Source: Chrysomallon squamiferum
Lineage: Eukaryota > Mollusca > Gastropoda > Neomphalida > Peltospiridae
Direction: 5' to 3'
Assembly: GCA_012295275.1 (NCBI GenBank)
Contig: CM022677.1
Coordinates: 830,871-894,870, forward strand
Length of the DNA stretch: 64,000 nucleotides
Part shown: positions 44,653 through 54,799 of the stretch, piece by piece
Layout of the letters: each line of letters starts with the position of its first letter
How positions within the stretch are numbered: the stretch's first letter is position 1
The notes under the pieces: generated by a model
The model's database searches: none
What the model was told of the DNA's origin: nothing
What the model saw: the letters and a program-made list of their open reading frames with translations, nothing else
Translations under genes and position numbers: made by a program

Positions 44653-47600
44653 TTATCTAACACTAGCAAGTCCAAACATTTCTAAGAATTTTCATTTTCA
44701 AAATTAATTTTAAGAATGAAAAAAGGATAAATGATTTGACAAATGCATTAGAACAGATTAAAATGATGTTAAATATAAAATTATCTGATTTGATTCTTTT
44801 CTCTTTGTTTTATTGGGATAAAAACACCAATGTGAACACAGACATATAAAGAAAGAAAGCAAAATGAGATTTACCCCAAGGGAGGTAATTTCAGCACCAC
44901 GAATCTGTCTGTCTCCAGCACATATTTTTAATTTCTTCAGTTCTGCTATTTTAGCTACAGGAATCTAATCACTGCCTTCAGTGGTCCTGTGAATTAATTA
45001 ATATTACATAAATAAATAAATAAATACAAATATTTACATAACTTAAATAAAACCTACACTGTCAAATATTTTTAATAGGTAAATAAGCAGCAAATGCATG
45101 ACTTACAATAGAAAGAAATATACAAAGTAAAAAATAATAATAATAATAATAATAATAATATACAAGTTTTTCATATACTCTTTAAACTATAACAAAAAGG
45201 TAACAATTTATCTGGTAACTCTTTTTCCTGTAACAAAAATGTTACAATTTATCTAATAACTCTTTCAACAGTGACAAAAATGTAACATTCATCTCTTAAA
45301 AATGTAACAAAAGCCATACTATATAACAGTTTATCCAAAAACTCTTTCAACAGTAACAAAACTGTAACAATTCATCTCTTAAAAATGTAATAAAAGCCAT
45401 ATTATATAACTGAAGGAAAAAGTAGTCTTAATAATTAAGATTACTTATGTTTTGTGTTTTAATTCTATCTAAAAAAAAAAATGAAAATATAATCATTTTT
45501 AATATTTATGCGGAGTTACCTTTTTTTCAACTTCTCCCTGTCATCATTGATATATTCAATATGGCTACATAGCTGTATAAGTTCTATTTCCTGTCTGCCT
45601 ATCTGTTCTTGTAGAGCATTGTTTTCTACTCGCAGTGAGTTCACCTCCTCCTGCAGATACTTTGAGCATTGTGCTTTTCAGCATCTTCTCTGAGACGTTG
45701 AATGACATTGTGATCATCAGACACATCGTGGAGAGGAAAGTCTTTTCTTTCTGCAATGGCTGACTCCAGTTCAATGACAACTGAGGAAAAAAATTTATTT
45801 CATTATCTATGGGAAAAATTAAACATTCTCAAAAATGATTATAATTAAATATTTTAAAAAATCCAGCAAATATTAATATCTATATATATAATAAATTAAA
45901 ATGAATAACCTTTTAAAACAACTGGATATCTATCTAAGCACAGACTAAAACAATTAGTCACTGTACAAAAAAAGTTATAAAAGTAAATGATTACCAGGTC
46001 TCGCAGACTGGGAGCCATTTGCATTATTCTCGTTGATACTTCCTCCACCATTGCTTTTGTCTCTGAGTCTTTAAACTCATCTTCTTCTCTATACAGTAAT
46101 GAAAAAAAAAATAATAATAATAAAATAAAAATTCCAAATGTTTACTCATGTCTGGAATTTGCTATTTTAATTATATATTTATTTGGTACTTTGTTTCTAA
46201 TTCATTCTAACAGTAAATAAATGAGTAATGTTTCATTATAAGTTTAAATTGTATTAAAATCAATGAAGAACAGCAAACTCGTGATATTTTACAACTGAAA
46301 AATAACAAACCTGTACTGTTTCATTTATGTGATTGAACTGCATTAAAAAAACAGCGAAGAACGACAAACACACTTTGAACTGAATAATGACAAACTTGTA
46401 ATATTTCATTGTTTCTAGCTACACTGTACTGTTTCATTACATGTTTAAATTGCATTAAAAACAGTGAAGAACAGCAAACACACTTTAAACTGAATAATTA
46501 CAAACTTGTAATATTTCATTATGTTTCCAGCTATACTGTACTGTTTCATTACATGTTTAAATTGCATTAAAAACAGTGAAGAACAGCAAACACACTTTAA
46601 ACTGAATAATTACAAACTTGTAATATTTCATTATGTTTCCAGCTACACTGTACTGTTTCATTACATGTTTAAATTGCATTAAAAACAGTGAAGAACAGCA
46701 AACACACTTTAAACTGAATAATTACAAACTTGTAATATTTCATTATGTTTCCAGCTATATTGTACTGTTTCATTACATGTTTAAATTGCATTAAAAACAG
46801 TGAAGAACAGCAAACACACTTTAAACTGAATAATTACAAACTTGTAATATTTCATTATTATGTTTCATTACACTTTAAACTGAATAATTACAAACTTGTA
46901 ATATTTCATTATGTTTCCAGCTATACTGTACTGTTTCATTACATGTTTAAATTGCATTAAAAACAGTGAAGAACAGCAAACACACTTTAAACTGAATAAT
47001 TACAAACTTGTAATATTTCTTTATGTTTCCAGCTACACTGTACTGTTTCATTATGTTTCCAGCTACACTGTACTGTTTCATTACATGTTTAAATTGCATT
47101 AAAAACAGTGAAGAACAGCAGACTCATATTATATATTATTTCACATCTGACTAAAACTACTGACCTGATGACATTAATCTGCTGTTATTATGTAATTTCA
47201 CATGTAATTTTGTCTCAATCAACAAACACATCCACACACAGAGATAAACAGGGAGGGGGGGAATCAATCTACTGGACCATACTTACCTTTAACAGCAAAC
47301 CTGCCATGACAACAATTGCTACAGACAGCTACATCAATCAACAGACAGAAATAAGTCATAGTTACCTGAGTGTGGTCTCTGACAGACCTGCAGACACACA
47401 ACAAAATGTACACAGTGATAAAACTCAAGTCATTAGCATGCAGCTACTGCAGTGTCCATCACCATAGAAACTCCAGCCAGTTCTGAAACCTTGCAAAACA
47501 TGCAAACTTTCAGGAACTACTTGAAACACAATCAAAACTGCACTTCACTTATCAACATGCTAGACTCAGCTGCCATTAAACACAAACCTAAAACCAAAAA

Positions 47601-49275
47601 CTGCATTAACAAAAATAGACAACAATTTAATAACAAACAAAATCATTGAAATTGTTAGAGCCAAGTTCGGATGCCACATACAGAAGATAATCACATCTTG
47701 TAAAAACTTTTACCAAGTATTGACAGTATGTGCTAGAATAAAACATACAACCATTAAAATACAGACAAAAACCTACACACACTAAAATACTGTGTTAAAA
47801 TCCACTCTCGGTAATAAACATCTTATCAAGGATCTAGGCCATGATCAACCCTTTAAAACTCACCTTTCACTACAATCTAGTTTTAAAACTCACCTTTCAC
47901 TACAATCTAGTTTTAAAACTCACCTTTCACTACAATCTGGTTTTTAAACAACAGTCAGCCATATTGAAATGGAGACTGGAGTGGGTGAATGTTGCAACCA
48001 GCAAATAGTAATCAAATAAAATCAATATTAGTTACACCTTTCATCATCAAAACCCAAAATCATTTTAGTAACAAACTACATAACAACAATCTTACCAGAC
48101 TCAGAATCAGCTACTCAACTAATCTAAACACAGTAAAATTCAAACACAAAATAAACACAACACCAAACTGTACCCATGGAATTTCTGAAAGCATGAAACC
48201 TCACTTATTTCTCTGTGAACACCTAATCCTACATGACACATTCAATCAATTAAAAACAGAATTTATACTTACAAACAGTGAAAAACTGAGAGCCAAACTT
48301 TAATACAAACAAATAGACACAAATGTTTGATTAATTAAATTCAAAAACATAACATAAACACATAGGTCAAAAAAAAAAAAAAATAAATAGCATACACAAT
48401 AACTAACAAAACAAAAAGCAATACACCACTACAAAACAATTGTATCAATTATTTAATTAATAGATTAACTGACTCACCAACTGATAGATTTGCTGACACA
48501 CACTTTCAGAACATATTTTAAAAGTTCCACATTTTCTTGACACAAGGAAGTAAACTGGTTCTCCCTTTGAATCCTGCAAATGACTCAGACAAAATTAGTC
48601 ATATTCTTGAGTAAAAAGCTGCAGAAACTGAATTTCACATGTAAAAGTGTGCAGTTTTCTTCTGCCTGATTTCTTTTCTCTCTCAGAGTTACCCCATTCA
48701 GTCTGCAGTCCTGTCAGTTTGTTCTGACTAATGCTGTAAAAAAGCAATAAAAGATATAACAGACCAGTAACCCCCCCCCAAACACACACACACATTCAAA
48801 TGTACTCTATAAAAATGATGGAGAAATTACAAATTAATTGCTGCTTAAATAGGAAAAATACTAATGAAAAAACCCATACAAGTTCTCTCTACTTTCTTCA
48901 TTGGAATGCTTTGAATTAATTATTTTTCAGCAGCAAAACAAACAAAAAATCTGAATTCTTATAATACTTATACATTATTTGAAATAACTGTCCTAATTCA
49001 GATGATAAAAATTTCTCTTTTTATAAAAATCATTTTAATGAGCCTTGTTTATCCAGGTAAATTTTTTACAATTGATTTAACACTTAAAATGTTCTGATTT
49101 CCAAATTTAATTCTATAACAGTCTCTAACATGAATAAATAATATTACTCTAGAAAAACTTACTTTTTCTATAAGTTATAACACAAGAGCCACTATTAATA
49201 ATTTTATAATAAATATTTGTCGCAGTTCGATAAATTGAAAGTATCGGCTTACCTTAATTTGTCAACATCTATGAT
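38049..49275 (-). CDS. MCC: MCC-like gene (coiled-coil, PDZ-binding C-terminus)
   Basis: MCC is a coiled-coil protein linked to PDZ partners and cell adhesion/Wnt control. Minus-strand exons match it in order: REEDEFKDSE, VIELESAIAERK...YLQEEVNSLRVEN, AEHLVQSLQSCSNMQEIVQT, VIEAYEVLCVLLESE...CRAAG, ILQRAHHSRKSAEGVARHLL, HPWEDLSFNS, FTKQDEQRLREYIKSLKNDR, RLDLENAVLMQELMAMK, MEKEKRALELRLSGKESQEQ, AYRIQIEHLKCEI, ELRSNDVMEIACQ, SAEFVSDLKRAN, SALISAFDKAKKMYQSKLKK and the C-terminus RPPTNETSL-stop. Two one-base deletions break the frame (near 45,662 and 38,162). About 75 residues between the QTLFQ and VIEAYE segments are absent compared with vertebrate MCC. Either a functional gene with assembly errors or a recent pseudogene. 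Confidence 0.7.
38230..38900. other. A-rich MCC intron
   Basis: A-rich sequence with poly-A and (AAAT)n; a ~125-bp unit beginning with AAATAAAATAAA and ATTAGAAT steps recurs loosely. No gene is seen. Confidence 0.4.
39000..39800. repeat. Compound tandem array containing an MCC exon (about 8 copies)
   Basis: Two nested units: a 22-bp unit TGTCTGTATGTTTACCTGTTAT, and a longer unit that contains CAGGTCACTGACAAACTCTG and CTGACTGCTGA. On the minus strand the longer unit encodes QQSAEFVSDLKRAN followed by AACAG|GTAAACATAC, so both the exon and its donor are repeated. Longer units start near 39,022, 39,113, 39,250, 39,353, 39,456, 39,557 (truncated), 39,648 and 39,749. Confidence 0.9.
39804..39935 (-). 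CDS. MCC: MCC-like exon upstream of the array
   Basis: TTTATCATCAG acceptor, then DDEDDELTAPAICELRSNDV, MEIACQDLCESHTSGQKRKN and DSNSEDINS. It corresponds to the SLAELRTTCSENELAAEF region of vertebrate MCC, less well conserved. The 3' boundary is unclear because it runs into the tandem array. Confidence 0.5.
40655..41045. repeat. ~100-bp tandem array overlapping an MCC exon end
   Basis: About four copies. Each has a (TA)n tract, CTGTCTAACTTAGAAGA, AGATAATCACGTTTGTG and TTGCCCAGTCTG. The outermost copy at about 41,000-41,040 includes the 3' end of the MCC-like exon, so the exon edge and donor-like ATGTGATTATC were copied into the intron. Confidence 0.85.
41010..41186 (-). CDS. MCC: MCC-like exon (MEKEKRALEL)
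   Basis: TGATTTTCAG acceptor, then EEKAELKAQNYLMEKEKRAL, ELRLSGKESQEQAYRIQIEH and LKCEISEHQQRLGRDGKHKH. It aligns with LEKEKKALELKLSTREAQEQ and AYLVHIEHLKSE of vertebrate MCC. The donor is uncertain, near 41,010-41,035, because of the adjacent array. Confidence 0.75.
41648..41882 (-). CDS. MCC: MCC-like exon (most conserved)
   Basis: TTGTCCAG acceptor and ATGAAG|GTCTGT donor. The frame reads STASSVDIDFTKQDEQRLRE, YIKSLKNDRAVVRMTVMELE and SLHFDPLLDE..., ending LDLENAVLMQELMAMK. This is the central conserved block of MCC. It is intact. Confidence 0.85.
42571..42773 (-). CDS. MCC: MCC-like exon (ILQRAHHSRK)
   Basis: TATTTTCAG acceptor and GCAAG|GTGACG donor. The frame reads DESGECEDQVEVTSILQRAH, HSRKSAEGVARHLLHKLDRS and CGVHTTPCTSHPWEDLSFNS. 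It aligns with GDQSGDENITQMLKRAHDCR and QPWESLSSNS of MCC. The intron that precedes it opens straight into a tandem array. Confidence 0.8.
42765..43275. repeat. ~66-bp tandem array starting at an MCC splice acceptor
   Basis: About eight copies of a unit containing ACACAGAGAAAACACACTTC and TGTATTAATATACACACTTA. The first copy abuts the exon acceptor (TCAGCTGAAAATACACACAG), so the acceptor region seeded or joined the array. Confidence 0.9.
43370..43452. repeat. (CA)n microsatellites with a short duplication
   Basis: Two copies of AATGACTCTCTCTCACACAC followed by CTTATGGAAAT. Confidence 0.85.
44009..44104 (+). repeat. Inverted copy of the exon at 48,478-48,573
   Basis: On the plus strand ATTGCAG|GATTCAAAGG to CAGTTG|GTGAGTC copies, base for base apart from a swap or two, the 96-bp minus-strand exon at 48,573-48,478 including both splice sites. 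The copy lies antisense at the 3' end of the MCC-like exon at 44,105-44,287, and that exon shows no donor. Confidence 0.85.
44105..44287 (-). CDS. MCC: MCC-like exon (AEHLVQSLQ / EAYEVLCVLLESE), donor lost
   Basis: CTACTTCAG acceptor, then KLKLAEHLVQSLQSCSNMQE, IVQTLFQVIEAYEVLCVLLE and SEMGVLLANCRAAGLILI. In vertebrate MCC about 75 residues lie between QTLYS and CIEAYE; here the two are joined in frame at a CAG|GTG step. The frame then runs into the antisense exon copy. Confidence 0.7.
44288..45519. other. MCC intron
   Basis: AT-rich with a (TG)n tract at 44,602-44,650 and a loose ~75-bp repeat (AACTCTTTCAACAGTRACAAAA ...) at about 45,190-45,410. No gene is seen. Confidence 0.5.
45520..45780 (-). 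CDS. MCC: MCC-like coiled-coil exon, frameshifted
   Basis: TTTTTTTCCTCAG acceptor and AAG|GTAACT donor. The frame reads VIELESAIAERKDFPLHDVS, DDHNVIQRLREDAEKHNAQ. After one missing base (an A in the AAA near 45,662) it reads YLQEEVNSLRVENNALQEQI, GRQEIELIQLCSHIEYINDD and REKLKK. This matches the WEKELAGLREENESLTAMLC and REERDRLRRR region of MCC. The reading phase does not match the upstream exon's donor, so a further indel or alternative splice site is implied. Confidence 0.65.
45995..46088 (-). CDS. MCC: MCC-like exon (REEDEF)
   Basis: A TACTGTATAG acceptor and CTG|GTAATC donor bound 94 bases reading EEDEFKDSETKAMVEEVSTR, IMQMAPSLRDL. REEDEF resembles IREEDEY in vertebrate MCC; the rest is not obviously conserved. 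Confidence 0.5.
46250..47125. repeat. ~112-bp tandem array (about 7 copies)
   Basis: The unit contains TGTTTCCAGCTACACTGTAC, TGTTTCATTACATG, AAACAGTGAAGAACAGCAAA and CAAACTTGTAATATTTC. Copies differ by a few bases and two are partial. It lies in an MCC intron. Confidence 0.9.
47990..48303 (+). mobile_element. Decayed non-LTR retrotransposon 3' fragment
   Basis: The open frame reads NHFSNKLHNNNLTRLRISYS, TNLNTVKFKHK, then NCTHGISESMKPHLFLCEH. It is the same 3' ORF2 region as at 9,863-10,354 (NKLHNNNLTKARIGYSTNLN, CSCGLSETMKHYLFRC) but shorter and more diverged. It is antisense inside the MCC-like gene. Confidence 0.65.
48478..48573 (-). CDS. MCC-like coiled-coil exon, donor of the inverted copy
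   Basis: ATTTGCAG acceptor and CAGTTG|GTGAGT donor bound 96 bases reading IQRENQFTSLCQENVELLKY, VLKVCVSKSIS. It is a coiled-coil-like peptide in the expected place for an upstream MCC exon, but identity is too low to prove it. Confidence 0.45.
48690..48733 (-). CDS. MCC-like coiled-coil exon candidate
   Basis: TTTTTACAG acceptor, then ISQNKLTGLQTEW and a GGG|GTAACT donor-like step; one base out of phase the coding sense continues as VTLREKRNQAEENCTLLHVK. Either the exon ends at the donor or it is longer and frameshifted. The peptide resembles the QNDLLTITLEECKSNAERMS segment or the N-terminal coil of MCC. Confidence 0.4.
49253..49275 (-). CDS. 23-bp micro-exon candidate
   Basis: CTTATTTCATTTTAG acceptor and TTAAG|GTAAGCC donor, both strong, bound 23 bases. 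It encodes IIDVDKL and joins in phase to ISQNKLTG in the next exon. Confidence 0.45.
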
Positions 49276-49388
49276 CTAAAATGAAATAAGAAAATTCTTT
49301 ATTAATTAAAATATCCACAAAAATTTAGTCCTAGTTATACAAATCAGCAGGTTAGACATTTTAAAACAAACCTTGACAAAAATGGAAT

Positions 49389-49392
<4 letters not shown>

Positions 49393-49446
<54 letters not shown>
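49393..49446. repeat. (ATA)n microsatellite
   Basis: About 18 ATA trinucleotides. Confidence 0.95.
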
Positions 49447-49447
<1 letters not shown>

Positions 49448-49459
49448 TTACAGTATTAT

Positions 49460-49965
49460 ACTTTATAGGCTTGGATTTTTCAAAAGAAAAATTAAAGGAA
49501 AGCAACATGAAATGACAGTGAGTAAAGTTTAGCGTGTGACAAAAATAAGAAAATCAATGACTTTCCTCTATAAAATATGCAGGCGTTCAACTTTTCGTTT
49601 TAGTATTTTTTCTTTATGTCTTTATTTATTTTATTTTCTATTTTTATTTTTATTTTTATTTTTATTTATTTTTTATTCCGGGTAAGTAATCCTACCGGAA
49701 TTGAAAACGAAAAACAATAGGAAATAGAGTTATCTTCGATGATAACTTGTTCCGTTAACCAACCGATAATTATTGACGTGACGCTCTAAAAGTTCGCTAA
49801 ATTTGTTCGTTGGCTTCACTTTAGCCAATTAAAGGTGGAATGTAAAAGTAAAAACATTAGCAAACAATGAGTTACAGTGTTTTCCTATGATATCTTGTTC
49901 CGTTAACCAACCGATAATCCTTTAACGTAGGGTTTAAAAACAGATGTTGGCAAATAAGGTAAGCC
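49460..49965. repeat. Dispersed repeat, second copy
   Basis: Matches 1-540 segment by segment and contains the CCGTTAACCAACCGATAA block twice (about 49,752 and 49,900). GGTAAGCCGATA at 49,956 also occurs inverted at the micro-exon donor (49,241-49,253). Confidence 0.55.
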
Positions 49966-50241
49966 GATACGTCCAACTTATGGAACTATGGGCACTCGTT
50001 TTATGTGAAATAAATATTTGCGATAAAATTATTATAAAATTATTATCTTGTGTTATAACCTACAGAAAAAATATTTTTGGGGCGACTAACCATAATGTTT
50101 CTAACATCCCAGTCGCCTAAACGGAACTTTGGTCGCATTTGGTGACTGGCGAATGGCCATTTCGAGTCCTGCATAATTATCTCTTATAAGAAATCTGTTT
50201 GTAATATAAATTGCTATTTTAATACTTTTTAAATATTTCAG

Positions 50242-50414
50242 TCAGAAGATGTGACTAATTGCTTCTCAGAAAAATTTCCACAGCTATTGGATTCAAAATG
50301 TCTGATAATCTTCCAGACGACACAGCACTTAGACTCCACTGTCACAGCCGTAACCCAGCATTACATTCTCCTAAATATCTCCCCGATAATGATAATCAGT
50401 TTTGTAAACCATAA
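50242..50414 (+). CDS. Isolated exon candidate
   Basis: ATATTTCAG acceptor and ATAA|GTGAGA donor-like step. The frame is open for 57 codons: SEDVTNCFSEKFPQLLDSKC, LIIFQTTQHLDSTVTAVTQH and YILLNISP. The local base composition is less extreme than in the flanks. No partner exon was found, and I do not recognise the protein. Confidence 0.3.
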
Positions 50415-50529
50415 GTGAGAATGTTGATTCAGTGATCTACCCTTCCATTTACTTGCGGTCCTTTTATTGCGACAGAGCAGTATGTGAATCTGATAGCTGA
50501 TGCAGAAGAGATGCTGTATCTTTTATTTG

Positions 50530-50531
<2 letters not shown>

Positions 50532-50564
<33 letters not shown>
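50532..50564. repeat. Poly-T tract
   Basis: An uninterrupted run of about 33 T. Confidence 0.95.
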
Positions 50565-52700
50565 CTTATGTTTTGGAAACAATACATATTTTGTAAAAAT
50601 ATAGTTTAAGCGCATTTTAGGTATTTTCTCAGAATAGTTTTAGGATGTTAGAAGTCGAGTTAAACAGACACAGTAGTCATTTTATATTGGTTTTTTTTTT
50701 TTTTGTACTTTTTCTTTTTGTCTTCGTGTTTCTGTGTCACTTATACATGTTATTTACGTCTTTGACCATCTTCCTCACACCATTTTTTGTTTGTTTTTGC
50801 CATCAGTTTCTTTTTCCTGTGATCATTATTATTGTTATTGTTATTGTTACTGTTATTGTTATTGTTGTTGTTGTTTTTATATTATTCTTACTGTTTTTAA
50901 TTACTGTTATTGCTATTATTATTATTTACTTTTATTACTATTTCTGATATTTTTTTTAAATAAATATAATTTTTTCCGTTTCTGTTCTTGCCTTGTTTTT
51001 TCATTATTAATGCAGTTTTAAGATAAACTTGAATGAACTGTTACGAATACAATAAACATCTCTAACTCGGTAGTCCCTGAAAAACATGCTGTGTTGGTTA
51101 AACAAGTGCACATTTCAGCATCAAACCTGTCTCTGAAATTATATCCTTTTTCATAGAACATGATTATTGTAAACACTCGTATGAAAACAACTGTGATTTC
51201 TTCAAGTGATGATAATGTAAATTCTCTTAACCCACTTGATTGCTGATTGTAAATCATAAAACAAAAGACCTGAATTAACCTTTTTAGTTTGCGTACATGA
51301 ACTTACATGATTAATCTAAAATTCAGCTGGTATTTATCAAATTTTGTAATTAAGAATATATCATAATTTTTTTTTAAACACTGAGAAAAGTAAGTTAATA
51401 ATCTAGAATGAAATTCCATATTTATTCAGTAATATAACCGATAATCTCTAATTAATATAATTTTTAAATGCCACATAAATAATACAGACGTTATAAAACT
51501 AGGTTCTTATTTTTGGTATCGATAGGTAACATTATCATTGATATTCGTTAGATAACTGTGGTTTTAAAAAAGATGTATTTAGTTTTTATCTCGACAGAAA
51601 CAATACACTAAGAATAAATCTGATTTCTCTGATAACTTTACGAGGCCTAATAAAAAATTCGAAGTAATTTTTATATCCACACACAGAACAGTTCTAATGA
51701 CACTAAGAGAATAGCGTAAAAAATATACAGGAAGCTTCCGTTTTTACAGAAAAATAAATAAAATGAAAAATAAAAATATTAAGGTGTTATTAGTGTTGTT
51801 GTTGTTATTTAGCTATTGTCAAAGAGAGGTCTTTGACAACTGTCTGCTTCATTGTTATCTAGATTATTACTGGTGGAGCGGTTATATTAATATCTAATGT
51901 AGTAAGAGAACTTCAGGTATAATAAGAAATGTAAAGTATATTACACTATACAACTTGCGCTGATGTACCCCTTTTAATGAATATAATGAAAAAATTAAAT
52001 TTCGCATAATAAAATTAAAATTGTTCTCAGCTAATTAGTACACACTATCGTGATTCCAGGGAATTAACTCTGATATTTTTAAATATAACCTTATATAAAC
52101 ATACTAATAAAATATGAGATTAACATTTGTCAAATCACTTAACGTACAAACTGTAAATATCACTGCTCATAATTTATTCTCATCTTTTTCTTTTCATAAC
52201 GCCATGAAGAATTATCATTTATAACTAATGTTAGTAATGTCTAATAGATTAACTGTGATTATCAGTAGTTTCTGTGTTATATATAATATTTAAGTTCCAC
52301 GTACAGCAAAAGTACACCTTTCTATTATACGGTTTAGAATTAGCAAAGTAAAATATCACGTTACGTTTAATAAAACGGACACTTCGAAGCGGTATCTGAA
52401 GTTAGTTGCTCAATGTTCTGCTGTGTGTGTTTTTCAGTGAAACATTTTCTGGTGTTTATAAAATGTCACACTAGATGCGCTCTCTTTATTTCTCGATATA
52501 TTTTTGACGTCACATACAAAGCTAGTATTATTTATAAAAACATTATATTTCTGAATGTTAAAAGTCAAATCATACCTGTTATTTTCAATATAATTTGTCG
52601 TATAACTAACTGAATATCATCTCATTCAAGAAGGATAGTTGAGAAATTCAGAAATAAAGAGACGTTCCAGATCCCAATTCTCTGTTACTAACAAAATCAG
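50565..52700. other. Noncoding AT-rich stretch
   Basis: T-rich and (TTA/TTG)n sequence at 50,690-50,990, then unremarkable AT-rich DNA. Open frames encode hydrophobic low-complexity peptides. No gene is seen. Confidence 0.6.
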
Positions 52701-52729
52701 GATTAGTTTTTAGTGAAGTGTACACCAAG

Positions 52730-52950
52730 ACGTTAAGAACAATGCTGGAACGACGGCAATGACGGCATCATTAATAGAAAGAGTAATGATATTTCTTGAC
52801 GTGGGATGTGGACACTGATTGCAATACTTAATAAAAGGCAAAAGGCGGCGACATTAATAGAAATTACAATAATATATTTTAATAGGTGTTCCGCCCGCTG
52901 AGAAAGTATGAGATGTAATTAGTAAAAAGCGCTAAAGAATAATGAGAAGT
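52730..52950 (-). repeat. ~125-bp satellite, inverted partial array
   Basis: About two units read on the minus strand: GCCGTCATTGCCGTCGTTCC, GCATTGTTCTTAACGTC and TGAGCGGGCGGAACACC. A fragment also lies near 53,460-53,510. Confidence 0.7.
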
Positions 52951-52959
52951 ATGAATAAT

Positions 52960-54460
52960 AGTTAATAAAAATAAAAATAAAAATTGTGAGAATTAAGTGA
53001 CCTTTTATATCACAAACACGCAGGTGCACTCCATCGTATCTGATACCATCCGAAGGTCAGCGAGCGGAACGTGAAAAGTCTACTCAGCCACCGAAGAGAA
53101 TAAGCAAGAGCCCGCGCATTTATTGTTTCATAAAACTAATTATGTATTTATATATATATATATATATAGATTAGAGCTAATTCCATAAATATCTCATAAA
53201 TAAAATGTTTGCATAGTACGGACTTATCAAGGGTACAAAACTGAAATAATCGTTTTGAGCTATAAAAATTAAAATGTTTGACAAATAATAATAATAATAA
53301 TAACAACAACAACAACAATAATAATCATAATCATAAAATCAACAAATATTTTACATTGTTACTAAATAATGAATATCCTTAAACGTTTTTCTTTTGCGTT
53401 CGATGTGAATAATTATATAAAATTATTCACTTCGAACGTTGAAAACAACGCCTATACGTTGGTACCGACGGCGACATTAATAGACATATTAATAATATAT
53501 TCTAACTGTCTAACTAGTATTAGCGGCCATATAGGCCTTTCAACATTAATTTCAACAAATAAAAATGAACAAATAAAAGACTGGAAGCACACTTTTAATC
53601 GTTTGGCTTGTAAGATATTCTGCAAAATAATGTGACGTCGAAATCCTGAAATTCTTTGATTGAGGGTCTAGGGGAAGTAACTCTACATAATAACACGACA
53701 ATCCAGCTAAGATATGAGATAGCTACACAAGTTTGTAACTTGAAAAATAATAAGAAAAACCAAAAATAATTGTCTTTGGATGGAAAATAAAATGTAGAAG
53801 CCAACTTCTATACCATGGTACAGTATCTAAGTTTATATATTTTATGTTTAAGTTGAAAAAGTAGTTACGAAAGGCGCGTGACATCATGGTTTGGTAATAT
53901 GAACAGCCATCCTTATCAGTATCAGTGTAAATCATAAAACGTTTAGAAAACAGACGTAAAATAATTGAATTTGGAAATGTAAAAACTTCCGTGAGCTCAC
54001 GGAAACCACCGATCAAAATCCAAGATGGCAGCGTTGAACGCCGATCAGTATTTACAAACTTTTAAACACTTACTCCTTCATAATGCAATCAATTCTATTC
54101 AAAGGAATTTGGAGAAATATGGCTCGTAGTAGATGTCTATTATTGAGTAGAAATTGCTTTTTTTCTTTTCTTTTGGGACTTTGACGTCATACCATCTCGT
54201 ACCCGTTTCGTACTATATATTTGTGTTTTCTTTCAGATATTATTATCGCTCCTGTTGGTCCATGCTAATTAAAATTATTTTATATTTGACTACTGACCTT
54301 CTAAAATTATATTTGTTTACATTGTTGTTGTTTCTTAAATTGATTGTCATCTGCCTGTTTAACAGAGTTGTTGTTATCAAACTTAAAGAAGAATGCAGAT
54401 TAACTCTCATCTATATTTGATGAAATTTTTTCAGTAACATTTTTTTTTCTAATAATTTTA

Positions 54461-54494
<34 letters not shown>

Positions 54495-54736
54495 GAAAGT
54501 TTACTACTACTACTACTACTACTACTAATAATAATAATAACAATCATAATAATAATCAACATTTTATATCTTTTTTTTTATTCTAAAATTCTTTTCATTT
54601 GGTTTCTCAAATTAGTATTGTTTCTTCATTTTGTTACTATTTCAGTAATATTTTATTTTATGACATTTGTTATTTTTCTATCTTTTTCTATAATTTATTT
54701 AATTTATTTGTTTTTATGTATTTTAAATATATAACT

Positions 54737-54799
<63 letters not shown>

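Noticed and set aside
47452-47649. 65-codon frame (polar, Asn/Lys-rich)
   Set aside because: It might be retroelement-derived, given the fragment at 47,990, but no motif supports it.
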